DNA of 64,000 bases. Origin: Candidatus Sodalis pierantonius str. SOPE (GTDB lineage Bacteria > Pseudomonadota > Gammaproteobacteria > Enterobacterales > Enterobacteriaceae). The notes under the pieces are model-generated. The model worked only from the letters and a program-made list of their open reading frames with translations, did no database searches and was not told where the DNA came from. Each line of letters opens with the position of its first letter. The first letter of the stretch is position 1. Position numbers and translations under genes: made by a program. Location: assembly GCF_000517405.1 (NCBI RefSeq), contig NZ_CP006568.1, positions 1,488,001 through 1,552,000 of the forward strand, given 5' to 3'. Below, piece after piece: positions 36,065-47,586 of this stretch.

Positions 36065-36919
36065 TTAAGCACTATTCAGCGCGGTCTTGCCCAGCGGCGC
36101 CGGAAAAGCCCGGTCCAATGCCACGAGGTGCTCGGCGGATAAGGTGATCGCTAAAGCGCCGGCGTTCTCTTTCACATGCGCCAGGCTGGATGCCTTCGGG
36201 ATAGCCACCACTCCCGGTTCGCGAATAACCCACGCTAGCAGCACCTGCGCCGCGCTCGTCCCTAATTCAGCGGCAATGCCCTGCACCGCCTCGTGGTGCA
36301 TCAACCCTGTACGTAATTTACCGGCCTGCGCCAGCGGGCAATAAGCCATTACCGGCAGCCGCCGCTCGCGGCACCAGGGCAGTAGATCATATTCAATCCC
36401 CCGCGAGGCCAAGTGATACAGTACCTGATCGGTCATGCACGCGTCGCCGCCCGTCAGCGACCATAGCTCTTGCAGATCCGCCACATCCAGATTGGACACG
36501 CCCCAGCGGGCGATTTTACCATCCTGCTGCAGCCACATCATCGCATCAACGGTTTGCGCCAGCGGAATACCGCCGCGCCAGTGCAGCAAATACAAATCAA
36601 GGTGGGCGGTCTTTAGGCGGCGGAGGCTATTCTCACAGGCGGTCAGGGCTTTTTGTCCGCCGGCGTTTTGCGGATAGACCTTCGACACCAGGAACACTTC
36701 GTCGCGACGACCGGCGATCGCCTGACCCACCACGCGCTCCGCACCGCCGTCGCCGTACATTTCGGCGGTATCGATAAGCGTTAAACCTAAATCCAACCCG
36801 GCGCGCAGCGCGCGCACCTCCTGCGCGATATCGCTATTACGCTCGCCCATATACCAGGTCCCCTGCCCAATGGCGGGAACGCAATGCCCATCGGGAAAGC
36901 GGATCTCTTTAACGCTCAT
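36065..36919 (-). CDS. yeaE: Aldo/keto reductase YeaE
   Basis: 284 residues, NADPH-dependent reductase; E. coli YeaE reduces methylglyoxal. It starts MSVKEIRFPDGHCVPAIGQG. The catalytic Asp-Tyr are in LIDTAEMYGDGGAE, the Lys in FLVSKVYPQ and the His in DLYLLHWRG. The phosphate-binding end contains AIPKASS. An AGGAGGG site precedes the ATG at 36919. Upstream in-frame codons have no ribosome site. Intact. Confidence 0.93.
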   Translation of the reverse strand: MSVKEIRFPDGHCVPAIGQGTWYMGERNSDIAQEVRALRAGLDLGLTLIDTAEMYGDGGAERVVGQAIAGRRDEVFLVSKVYPQNAGGQKALTACENSLRRLKTAHLDLYLLHWRGGIPLAQTVDAMMWLQQDGKIARWGVSNLDVADLQELWSLTGGDACMTDQVLYHLASRGIEYDLLPWCRERRLPVMAYCPLAQAGKLRTGLMHHEAVQGIAAELGTSAAQVLLAWVIREPGVVAIPKASSLAHVKENAGALAITLSAEHLVALDRAFPAPLGKTALNSA

Positions 36920-36969
36920 AGTCCCTCCTGTAAAGATAAAATAGGCCCCCTGTTCTCCCATTGTGCAAA

Positions 36970-36990
36970 CGGGGCGCAAGCGCCCCGTTT
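36970..36990 (-). terminator. Terminator after mipA remnant
   Basis: GGGGCGC-AA-GCGCCCC flanked by A and T residues, placed 20 bases beyond the mipA stop and upstream of yeaE. Confidence 0.65.
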
Positions 36991-37009
36991 TAGTGCATGT
37001 CCTGCACCA

Positions 37010-37747
37010 TCAGAAGCTGTAGGTGGTACCGATGCCCATCAGGCCGATAGATTGCCTATCGGTCATCGGACTGTCTTTCGCTTCATCGCTCATACGCAGA
37101 TAGCGCGCCATCACGTAGGTGCGCCAGCTTTGGGTAATAGCATAGTTCACGGTCAGCTCCACATAGGGGGACCAGCCGTCGTTGGCATGATACTCACGCA
37201 GGCCGCTGCGGCTCACGCCGTAGTAATAGTTGTTTTGGTCTTCGCTAGCCCACATCGCGCCGATGCCCGGCACCAGGGTAAACCGGCCCTGCTGGATAGG
37301 GTACAGATATGACAAATCGGCGGTGAAACCATCGCTGTTATCCAGAATATCGCCCAAATATTCCGCGCGCACCACCCCCCAATCGGCGGTGTGACTGTAA
37401 CGCAGTCCGGCCATCACCGTGGAGCGACGCTTGTCCAGGGCTTTCATGTCGTCATAATCATTTTTACTTGGCCGGAAATGCCAAGGCGCATAAACCGCCG
37501 TGATCGATAACTGATTCTGCGGGTCTTTTCACAGATAGTAGCCGGCACTTAAGCCTTTCACATACACGTACTGACTATCATAATTAATCTGCGGAAACGG
37601 CAGAACTTTATCATCGTCACCCCGGTAGGGGCTGGTGGCGTACACGGCCGAGACGCCGAGTGATAAATCGTCGGCCACGGCGGCCATTGGCGACAGCAAT
37701 CCCGCGGTCAAAACGAGGCTAAGCGGTTTAAGAGAATGCGTTTTCAC
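37010..37747 (-). pseudogene. mipA: mipA, MltA-interacting outer-membrane protein, nonsense mutation
   Basis: MipA/OmpV-family beta-barrel protein that scaffolds murein synthesis with lytic transglycosylase MltA. A GTG start at 37747 gives a signal peptide (KTHSLKPLSLVLTAGLL ... AVADD). The barrel starts LSLGVSAVYATSPYRGDDDK and GLSAGYYL. A TGA at 37529-37531 replaces the Trp that follows GGYYL in E. coli. Everything after it is in frame: PQNQLSITAVYAPWHF, EYLGDILDNSDGF, NNYYYGVSRSGL and IGLMGIGTTYSF with the terminal Phe typical of outer-membrane proteins. A single mutation breaks the gene. Confidence 0.87.
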
Positions 37748-38177
37748 GAATGTATGTTTCCCGTTAAGAAAAAATATGCGCATACTGTAGATATAAGATA
37801 AAAGGTCGCGCGCGTAACGTACATCGGTTCATTTACAGACATATAAAATAACAAACATATTATATCTTAAATCTATATATGTCCTTTACATATCTTGCGC
37901 ATTGCGCCGCAGACCGCGTGAGACGGGGCGTAGACGATAAAACGCAAACTGAGTCATTGAAATCTCTTCAAAAAAGGCGTTGGCTACCATGACAATTGTC
38001 GGATGCCAACTAAACTTTGTTGTAGAGGAGGATTAATCTGAGTCCGGTAGCATAAAAGTGCGAACAAGTTGGCATAGTGGTTGCTGTACTCAGTGAGCAT
38101 CTTTTTTTCGGGAGCGGTTCTAGTATTATTTCTTAGCTCCCTTTTAACCTGTGCTAAACGTAAGGACGGGCATCGCT
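37748..38177. promoter_or_regulatory. mipA-prkA divergent region
   Basis: No protein gene. AT-rich around 37840-37890, probably including the mipA promoter. The right part leads into prkA. In E. coli yeaG is transcribed by sigma-54 with NtrC; I could not identify a convincing GG-N10-GC element here, so its regulation is left open. Confidence 0.4.
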
Positions 38178-40112
38178 ATGAACATATTTGACCATTACCG
38201 TCAGCGCTACGAAACTGCAAAGGACGAAGAGTTCACCCTGCAGGAATTCCTCACGATATGTCACCAGGACCGAAGCGCGTTCGCCAACGCCGCTGAACGG
38301 CTGCTGATGGCCATCGGCGACCCTGTGATGATCGACACTGCTCAGGAGCCACCGCTCTCCCGCCTGTTTTCCAACCGTGTGATCGCCCGATACCCGACTT
38401 TCGAGGAATTCTACGGCATGGAAGAGGCTATCGAGCAAATCGTTTCTTATTTGAAGCATGCGGCCCAGGGGCTGGAAGAGAAGAAGCAAATCCTATACCT
38501 GCTCGGTCCGGTAGGCGGCGGGAAGTCGTCTCTGACGGAGCGCCTGAAATCCCTCATGCAGCGGGCTCCCATCTATGTGCTTAGCGCCAACGGCGAGCGC
38601 AGCCCGGTGAATGACCATCCCTTATGCCTGTTTAACCCGCAGGAGGACGCGCATATTCTCGAGAAGGAATACGGCATCCCCCGGCGCTATCTCGGCACCA
38701 TCATGTCGCCCTGGGCCGCCAAACGGCTGCACGAGTTCGGCGGCGATATCACCCGCTTTAAAGTCGTCAAAGTCTGGCCGTCGATTCTTGAGCAGATAGC
38801 CATCGCGAAAACCGAACCCGGCGATGAAAACAACCAGGATATTTCCGCGCTGGTGGGCAAAGTGGACATTCGTAAACTGGAGGACCACGCCCAGAACGAT
38901 CCCGACGCCTACGGTTATTCCGGCGCGCTGTGCCGCGCCAACCAGGGGGTGATGGAATTCGTCGAGATGTTCAAGGCGCCTATTAAGGTGCTGCATCCGC
39001 TGCTGACCGCGACGCAAGAGGGCAACTACAACGGCACCGAAGGCATTGCCGCGCTGCCGTTCAACGGCATCATCCTGGCGCACTCCAACGAATCGGAGTG
39101 GGTCCAGTTCCGCAACAACAAAAACAATGAGGCGTTCCTCGACCGCGTCTACATCGTCAAGGTGCCCTACTGCCTGCGGGTGTCGCAGGAAATGAAGATT
39201 TACAGCAAGCTGCTCAGCCACAGCGAATTGTCAGAATCGCCGGGCGCGCCGGGTACGTTGGAAACGCAGGCCCGCTTCTCGATTCTGTCGCGGCTGAAGG
39301 AGCCGGAAAACTCCAGCATTTACTCGAAAATGCGGGTGTACGACGGCGAAAGCCTGAAGGATACCGATCCCAAAGCCAAGTCATATCAGGAGTATCGCGA
39401 CTACGCCGGCGTCGATGAAGGGATGAACGGCCTGTCAACCCGCTTCGCCTTCAAGATCCTCTCGCGGGTGTTCAATTTCGACCACACCGAAGTGGCGGCC
39501 AACCCGGTGCATCTGTTCTACATGTTGGAACAGCAGATTAAGCGTGAACAGTTCCCGCAGGATGTGGCGGAAAAATACCTGGAACATCTGAAGGGCTACC
39601 TTATTCCGAAATATGCCGAGTTCATCGGCAAGGAAATTCAGACCGCCTATCTGGAATCCTATTCAGAATATGGTCAAAACATTTTCGACCGCTATGTCAC
39701 CTATGCCGATTTCTGGATCCAGGACCAGGAATACCGCGATCCGGATACCGGGCAGCTGTTCGACCGCGAAGCTCTGAACGCCGAGCTGGAGAAAATCGAA
39801 AAGCCGGCCGGCATCAGCAATCCCAAGGATTTTCGCAACGAAATCGTCAATTTCGTCCTGCGCGCCCGCGCCAGCAACAACGGCCACAATCCGAACTGGA
39901 CCAGCTATGAGAAGTTGCGGGTCGTTATTGAGAAAAAGATGTTCTCCAATACCGAAGAGCTGCTACCGGTTATCTCATTTAATGCGAAAACGTCCACGGA
40001 TGAGCAGAAAAAACATGACGACTTTGTGGATCGTATGATGGAAAAGGGATATACACGTAAACAGGTGCGCCTGTTATGCGAATGGTATCTGCGGGTAAGG
40101 AAATCGTCGTAA
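38178..40112 (+). CDS. yeaG: PrkA/YeaG serine protein kinase
   Basis: 644 residues, identical in length to E. coli YeaG. The start MNIFDHYRQRYETAKDEEFT follows AAGGACGGG; nine upstream in-frame codons are not conserved. An N-terminal AAA-type domain has Walker A LLGPVGGGKSSL near residue 105. The C-terminal PrkA kinase-like domain includes PAGISNPKDFRNEIVNFVLR and KMFSNTEELLPVISF. The family is a stress- and starvation-linked kinase usually acting with YeaH and SpoVR/YcgB. It is intact, while its partner gene yeaH next to it is broken. Confidence 0.95.
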   Translation: MNIFDHYRQRYETAKDEEFTLQEFLTICHQDRSAFANAAERLLMAIGDPVMIDTAQEPPLSRLFSNRVIARYPTFEEFYGMEEAIEQIVSYLKHAAQGLEEKKQILYLLGPVGGGKSSLTERLKSLMQRAPIYVLSANGERSPVNDHPLCLFNPQEDAHILEKEYGIPRRYLGTIMSPWAAKRLHEFGGDITRFKVVKVWPSILEQIAIAKTEPGDENNQDISALVGKVDIRKLEDHAQNDPDAYGYSGALCRANQGVMEFVEMFKAPIKVLHPLLTATQEGNYNGTEGIAALPFNGIILAHSNESEWVQFRNNKNNEAFLDRVYIVKVPYCLRVSQEMKIYSKLLSHSELSESPGAPGTLETQARFSILSRLKEPENSSIYSKMRVYDGESLKDTDPKAKSYQEYRDYAGVDEGMNGLSTRFAFKILSRVFNFDHTEVAANPVHLFYMLEQQIKREQFPQDVAEKYLEHLKGYLIPKYAEFIGKEIQTAYLESYSEYGQNIFDRYVTYADFWIQDQEYRDPDTGQLFDREALNAELEKIEKPAGISNPKDFRNEIVNFVLRARASNNGHNPNWTSYEKLRVVIEKKMFSNTEELLPVISFNAKTSTDEQKKHDDFVDRMMEKGYTRKQVRLLCEWYLRVRKSS

Positions 40113-40148
40113 TACACGACGCGTAGACACTGTCGTCCGGAGGATATA

Positions 40149-41428
40149 ATGGCCTATTTTATTGACCGACGACTTAACGGCAAAAACAAGAGCATGGTCA
40201 ACCGCCAGCGTTTCTTGCGCCGTTATAAGTCTCAAATTAAACAGTCGATTGCCGGGGCCATCAATAAGCGTTCGGTTACCGATGTGGAAAGCGGGGAGTC
40301 GGTGTCGATTCCCAATACCGACATCAATGAACCCATCTTTCATCAGGGCCGGGGAGGCATGCGCCATCGGGTGCATACCGGCAACGACCATTTTGTGCAA
40401 AACGATCGCATCGAGCGGCCGCCCGGGCGGGAGGGGGCGGCGGCGGTCAGGGCAATGCCAGCCAGGACGGCGAAGGGGAAGATGAATTTGTTTTTCAGAT
40501 TTCCAAAGATGAATATCTGGATCTGCTGTTTGAAGATCTGGCGCTGCCCAACCTGCAGAAAAACCAGCATAAGCAGCTAAACGAGTACAAAACGCATCGC
40601 TCTGGCTACACGTCAACCGGGGTGCCGGCCAACATTAGCGTAGTTCGCTCGCTGCAAAATTCGCTGGTCCGGCGCACCGCCATGACCGCCGGGAAGCGGA
40701 GTGCCATCCGCCTGCTGGAGGCCGAGCTCGATAGGCTAGCCAACACAGTGAACCGGTGCAGTTGCTGGAGCAAGAAAAGATCCGGCGCGAGATCGCGGAA
40801 CTACGCCAGAAAATCGATCGGGTGCCGTTCATCGATACCTTCGATTTACGCTAATAAGAACTTTGAGCGTCGTCCAGAACCGTCCAGCCAGGCGGTAATG
40901 TTCTGTTTGATGGACGTTTCCGGCTCGATGGATCAGGTCACCAAGGATATGGCGAAACGTTTTTATATTTTGCTGTATCTGTTCCTGAGCCGCACCTACA
41001 AAAACGTGGATGTGGTCTATATCCGGCACCATACCCAGGCAAAGGAGGTGGATAAGCATGAGTTTTTCTATTCTCAGGAAACCGGCGGCACCATTGTCTC
41101 GAGCGCACTGAAGCTCATGAAAGAGGTCATCAAGGCGCGTTACGACCCAAATCAATGGAATATCTATGCCGCGCAGGCGTCGGACGGCGACAACTGGGCG
41201 GACGACTCTCCTCTGTACCATGATCTGTTGGCGAATCATCTGCTGCCAATGGTGCGTTATTACAGCTATATTGAAATCACCCGCCGGGCGCATCAGACGC
41301 TGTGGCGTGAATACGAAGACCTACAGGCGCGTTTCGACAACTTTGCCATGCAGCATATTCGCGATCAGGAAGATATTTACCCCGTGTTCCGCGAATTGTT
41401 CCAGAAACAACTCAACGAGAGCCGCTAA
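40149..41428 (+). pseudogene. yeaH: yeaH, DUF444/VWA-like partner of PrkA, frameshifted
   Basis: It starts MAYFIDRRLNGKNKSMVNRQ after a GGAGGATATA site. Three indels are visible. At about 40440, in a GC-rich GGGCGGGAGGGGGCGG run, the frame changes; FQISKDEYLDLLFEDLALPN follows. At about 40745 it leaves and at about 40853 it returns, so 35 codons are read out of frame (the original QLLEQEKIRREIAELRQKID is legible in the other frame). After that, the VWA-like motif MFCLMDVSGSMDQVT and the C-terminus to 41428 are normal. The 268-residue open frame from 40622 is therefore not an independent gene. Confidence 0.88.
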
Positions 41429-41438
41429 TATTTCCACC

Positions 41439-41470
41439 AACAGCCAGCCCGGTCCGACTGGCTGTTTATT
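41439..41470 (+). terminator. Intrinsic terminator after yeaH
   Basis: AACAGCCAG...CTGGCTGTT hairpin followed by TATT. Confidence 0.75.
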
Positions 41471-42384
41471 CCTGTTGCGTTTCACCGCCCCCTGACTTAA
41501 ACCGCCCAGGTAACGCCTCCTGACGTGGCCCTCCAGAGAATGATAAGTAGGCGAGATTGCCGCGCCGCCCCGTTCAATGCCTTAACGCCGTGCGAAAATC
41601 AACTGGCCTGCGGCGCTAGACCGGCAACTGACGGCGTTTCGCCACGGGTTGATAGCGCCAAAAATGACGCTTTTTGATGGGTCATCGGAATTTACTTTCA
41701 TATCAAATTATTGACTATATCTCATAATTAACTAGCTATCGTCCTGGCAGGGCCACGCTGCTGGGCTGCACCACTGCGTTGGCGCAACGGCGCACTCCTC
41801 ATGGTGCCGCTCGCGCGCGGCGCTGCGGGTTACCAAGTTGCGCCAGAGTAGCACCCAACATGGTGCCGATCGCGCATGGCGCGGCTGTCGCCGTCCGCAG
41901 GACCCGGTCAGCAATGCCGTGCTTAACCACGCCAGGATGACGGCCGGCATAAACCCTGCGCGTGGTGCGATGAGGCGGCGGCTGAGGCGGTTGTCTCCTC
42001 GCTTCACAGGCATGAACGGCGGCGGACGGACCATCCCATGGTGCGGGAGTAAAAAGGCATTTTTGGCCCGTTGTGACAAAAAAAGCGCTTAAACGCCTTA
42101 AAAGAGATAAATACGAAAAAAACGACTTTTTTGTTGATAATAAAAAAGGTAGTTTAATCGAGTACCGGCCAAGGATCCGCCGGATCAGGTTTCCCGCCTC
42201 CCCCGCTCCCGTCGCGGGCTCCGACGGAGGACACGCTGGGCAGTAAGGTGAACTTCCCTCCCCTTTTCAGGTCTTGGTGCCGACGCTTTCAGCCAGACAG
42301 TCGCGGTAGGTATTTGGGGTCACGACGCCTCTGCGGGATAGGCAGAGACAGAGTATGAAATAAAAAATCAAAAGGAGACCGCGT
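41471..42384. other. Long region before cvrA: degraded DNA and possible structured leader
   Basis: No supported gene. Minus-strand frames at 41730-42080 contain a hydrophobic stretch (GFMPAVILAWLSTALLTG) that could be an eroded transporter, but no family can be named. The 42100-42160 part is AT-rich and promoter-like. From 42170 to 42360 there are several GC-rich short hairpins (for example GATCC-GCC-GGATC and CTCTGC-GGGATAG-GCAGAG) directly before cvrA, as in a long 5' leader. Confidence 0.35.
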
Positions 42385-44115
<1,731 letters not shown>

Positions 44116-44456
44116 AACCGCAGCCGCACGCGTGTGTAGCGATGCAAAATATTCTGGACTAATTTGCAAACAATTCTGGACTCCCTAAAACCCTAAAAAA
44201 TAGCTATTTTGGACAGTCCAGAATTGGTTACAAAATTTATAGCTAAGGTAGACGTCAATGTAGTTATCGTATCTGTTAAGTTATGCAGCGAGAGATTTCT
44301 GCTCCCGATTTAGCCAAACTTCGTCCTGACAACTCCGGTTCCGTGTTTGACCTGACCACAGGTTAGATTACGGATTTTGACGGTCACACAGATCTATTTT
44401 CGCTTCTCCAGCGACTCCCCATTTTCTGCGGAGATACAGCTGATTGGGGAGTCACA

Positions 44457-45773
44457 GAGCCTGTTTAGAAATTTGTGTATTTGCCTGATTTTGATATGTT
44501 CAATCCAACATCAAAAACAGGTTAATTTATGGACGAAAAACAGTTGCAGGCTCTGGCTAACGAACTGGCCAAAAATCTCAAAACCCCTGAAGATCTCGGT
44601 CACTTCGATCGGCTGCTGAAAAAAATCAGCGTCGAAGCAGCTCTCAATGCCGAAATGACCCATCACCTCGGCTACGATAAAAATCAGCCTAAACCGGGGA
44701 CCAACGCCCGCAACGGCTATTCCACAAAAACCGTTACCACTGGCGATGGCCCGCTGGCGCTGCGTACTCCGCGCGATCGTGACGGTTCCTTTGAACCGCA
44801 ACTGGTGAAGAAGAACCAGACCCGGATTACCGGGATGGATAACCAGATTTTATCGTTGTACGCCAAAGGGATGACCACCCGCGAGATCGCCGCCGCGTTC
44901 AAAGAGCTGTATAACGCCGATGCCTCGCCGGCGCTGGTCTCAAAGGTCACCGATGCGGTCATGGAGCAGGTTGTCGAATGGCAAAACCGGCCTCTGGATG
45001 CAGTCTATCCCATTGTTTATCTTGACTGTATCGTTCTAAAAGTCCGGCAGGACAGCCGCATCATCAACAAATCTGTGTTCCTGGCGCTGGGCATCAACAT
45101 CCGAAGGCCAGAAAGAGTTGCTAGGTATGTGGCTGGCCGAAAATGAAGGCGCAAAGTTCTGGCTGAACGTGCTGACAGAGCTGAAAAACCGCGGCCTGAA
45201 CGATATCCTTATCGCCTGCGTAGACGGGCTGAAAGGCTTCCCTGACGCTATTAACGCGGTGTATCCGGAGGCGCGGCTCCAGCTGTGTATCGTGCATATG
45301 GTGCGCAACAGCCTGCGGTTCGTCTCCTGGAAGGACTACAAGGCCGTCACCCGCGACCTGAAAGCTTATCTATCAGGCCCCTACGGAAGAAGCCGGCTTG
45401 CAGGCGCTGGAAGCGTTCTCCAGTGCCTGGGACATCCGCTACCCGCAAATAAGTCGAAGCTGGCAGGCAAACTGGGCCAATCTGGCCACGTTCTTTGCCT
45501 ACCCAACGGACATCCGCAAGGTGATCTACACGACCAACGCCATCGAGTCGTTAAACAGCGTGATCCGGCATGCCATCAAAAAGCGCAAGGTGTTCCCGAC
45601 CGACGACGCAGTGAAAAGGGTGGTGTGGCTGGCGATACAGGCGGCCTCACAGAAATGGACAATGCCTTTTAGGGACTGGCGCATGGCAATGAGCCGCTTT
45701 ATTATCGAGTTCGGTGACCGCCTGGACGGTCACTTCTGAGAAAAGGCATTTACACAGAATCCGGTACGGGCTC
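44457..45773 (+). mobile_element. IS256-family insertion sequence, copy 3
   Basis: Same insertion position and same atypical right end (GGTACGGGCTC) as copy 1 in segment A, so it was inherited through the duplication. Length is 1317 because of two single-base insertions in its gene. Confidence 0.9.
44529..45739 (+). pseudogene. IS256-family transposase, two frameshifts
   Basis: Extra C at about 45101 (AACATCCGAAGG) and extra T at about 45366 (GAAAGCTTATC) relative to the intact copy. The lesions differ from that of copy 1, so the two copies decayed independently after the duplication. The start MDEKQLQALANE and the end GDRLDGHF remain. Confidence 0.92.
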
Positions 45774-45792
45774 CGCGGGTGTATGGCTGAAG

Positions 45793-46092
45793 CTATTTCA
45801 GCACTTTCAAAATAGCGGTCATGAGGCCAACGGCAGCAATCAGCATCCCTCCGACACGAACCGTCATCTGTAATCCCAGCTTATCAAACCTGTTAGCAAT
45901 ATCCTTACGGACATCGGCTATCTCTGCGGATAAGTCCTTACGGACATCGTCAAGGTCACGCTTGGTAGCCACACCCGCCACCTCATGAGACTTACGGACG
46001 GCAATAGAAATCGCCTTGGCCTGGTCTTTCGGCAACCCGGCGTTTTCCAGTGTCTCAACGAATTCTTGAGTATCAAATGCGACTTGGCCCAT
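45793..46092 (-). CDS. DUF1640-like coiled-coil membrane-anchored prophage protein
   Basis: 99 residues starting MGQVAFDTQEFVETLENAGL after AGGAGG. The order is an N-terminal helical segment with GLPKDQAKAISIAV, a coiled coil (TKRDLDDVRKDLSAEIADVR) and a C-terminal hydrophobic helix (MLIAAVGLMTAILKVLK). This arrangement matches the CCDC90/DUF1640 type seen in phages. Function unknown. It is divergent from the following operon, with about 65 bases between starts. Confidence 0.65.
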   Translation of the reverse strand: MGQVAFDTQEFVETLENAGLPKDQAKAISIAVRKSHEVAGVATKRDLDDVRKDLSAEIADVRKDIANRFDKLGLQMTVRVGGMLIAAVGLMTAILKVLK

Positions 46093-46157
46093 GGGGAAGT
46101 CCTCCTGTTTATGCCAAGTGTAGCGTATCCACCACATCAACGGAAGGAGTAACACCA

Positions 46158-46448
46158 ATGGCTCCGGCATTTCCAAGCATTTATGGTGCTAACTATTCAA
46201 CACAAAACGGAAGGTTCTTTCAACGACGAGGCGATATCTGGATACAGATTGAACGATATCTGCCATGTGCCACTGGAACTCTAAATGAACCGCTTGAGGC
46301 AACGGCCCTTCGTTGGCTAAACGAACTGGAGAACGGAACGCTCAAGACCAAACAAGCCATCGGAAGTACGGGAGCTACCAAGACCGCTGTATACAAGCTA
46401 ACCGAAGGTGGCCTCAAAAATAGTTCACCTATGAAGTTTACAAAGTAA
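46158..46448 (+). CDS. Hypothetical prophage protein (96 aa)
   Basis: Segment B copy of the gene at 8855. MAPAFPSIYGANYSTQNGRF follows GGAAGGAGT. It differs from A at two positions (GTLNEP for GALNEP, KQAIG for KRAIG). No recognised domain. It is the first gene of a unit with the LRR and HTH genes. Confidence 0.55.
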   Translation: MAPAFPSIYGANYSTQNGRFFQRRGDIWIQIERYLPCATGTLNEPLEATALRWLNELENGTLKTKQAIGSTGATKTAVYKLTEGGLKNSSPMKFTK

Positions 46449-46478
46449 TTAACTACATCAACGAAAGGAGTTACCTCC

Positions 46479-47099
46479 ATGAACATGAATGACTTCATTG
46501 AAATGTTGCAGAAAAAGAAGGTCCCGTACTCCATTGACGGAGATAAGATTTTCGTCAATGGAAACCTCAATCTCCATGATGCGAGCATTACCAATTTACC
46601 GGACAACCTGAGTGTTAGAGGCTGGCTTGATCTCCGCGGTACAAGCATAACCAGCTTGCCGGACAATTTGAGTGTTGATGGCAGCCTTTACCTCCGCGGT
46701 GCAAGCATAACCAGTCTACCGAATGGTCTGAGTGTTGGCGGTGATCTTGGTCTCAGCCGCACAGGCATTACCCGCCTACCGGAAAACTTGAGCGTCGGTG
46801 GCAGTATTGACCTCTGCTATACGGGCATTTTTATCTTGCCGGATAACCTTGAAGTTTATGGGTCAATATATTTACAGCCCAACAGAATAACCAACATTGT
46901 CTATCGTGAATTCTGGAAACATGACTATTACACGGTTTTTGCTGCTTGGCTAAATGGCGCGTACTGCGTTGTTGTTAACGAAAAGATTTACACATTGAAA
47001 GAGTTTGACGGCGAATCAGTAATAGCAGATGTCGAACAGGCGGCGCGGGAATGCGTGGCTGAATTAGAGCAACGCAGGAAAACCGGGGGTGCGGCATGA
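46479..47099 (+). CDS. Leucine-rich-repeat prophage protein (206 aa)
   Basis: After a short N-terminal helix (MNMNDFIEMLQKKKVPYSID) come about six imperfect repeats of 20 residues. Each has the form LSVxGxLxLxxTxITxLPDN, for example SLYLRGASITSLPNGLSVGG, giving a beta-solenoid or LRR arc from about residue 28 to 140. A C-terminal mixed region (WKHDYYTVFAAWLNGAYCVV and a charged helix EQAARECVAELEQRRK) follows. Repeats of this LP-x-x-L type occur in phage and effector proteins. No signal peptide is seen, so a cytoplasmic role is likely. It is translationally coupled to the HTH gene (ATGA overlap). The function is not known. Confidence 0.7.
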   Translation: MNMNDFIEMLQKKKVPYSIDGDKIFVNGNLNLHDASITNLPDNLSVRGWLDLRGTSITSLPDNLSVDGSLYLRGASITSLPNGLSVGGDLGLSRTGITRLPENLSVGGSIDLCYTGIFILPDNLEVYGSIYLQPNRITNIVYREFWKHDYYTVFAAWLNGAYCVVVNEKIYTLKEFDGESVIADVEQAARECVAELEQRRKTGGAA

Positions 47100-47374
47100 A
47101 GTCCTTTAACGTGAAACAAGTAGAGAAATTCCGTGATGTGTTCCCTGAGCTGACCACGATAGAACAGCTTGAAACGGCGATGCTCTTCTCTCTTGGCCTC
47201 TCCAAAAAAGAGATTGCAGCGGCGCGTGATGTTGTCTACATAACGGTTGAAAAGATGCTTGATGCAATAAAAAGCAAATTTAATCTTTACTCTTTAAATA
47301 ATCTGCTTTCTGTCTTTCAGGTCCGGCTGGTGTTTTTTGCCTTAACTGGCGGCACAGTAAAAAATAAGAAATAA
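47096..47374 (+). CDS. Small HTH regulator (LuxR/GerE-like), prophage
   Basis: 92 residues. MKSFNVKQVEKFRDVFPELT is followed by a GerE-like helix-turn-helix (LSKKEIAAARDVVYITVEKMLDAI) in which the second helix resembles the recognition helix of LuxR-type regulators. A C-terminal hydrophobic helix ends the chain. It starts inside the LRR stop codon. Probably a phage transcription regulator; the target is unknown. Confidence 0.6.
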   Translation: MKSFNVKQVEKFRDVFPELTTIEQLETAMLFSLGLSKKEIAAARDVVYITVEKMLDAIKSKFNLYSLNNLLSVFQVRLVFFALTGGTVKNKK

Positions 47375-47586
47375 GGATAACCCACGCGCTAAAAAAATGG
47401 CAACAGGCGAACGTTAGCCAGTTCCTACAACGCCACTAATCACTAATCTCGCCCCGGTATCGTGCCGGGGTTCCATTATCGTTTTAACCAACGAGGTATA
47501 TCTGCATGCAAAATTTAACCATTGCACAAACATTAACCATGTCCAGCCGCGAGATTGCGGAGTTGACCGAAAAGCAGCATAAACAC

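Noticed and set aside
40622..41428. Separate 268-residue gene
   Set aside because: It is the 3' part of frameshifted yeaH. 35 codons in it are out of frame with respect to the family, and the VWA-like motif follows.
42170..42360. yybP-ykoY or other named riboswitch before cvrA
   Set aside because: Short hairpins are present but none of the conserved cores that I know could be matched, so only an unassigned leader is reported.
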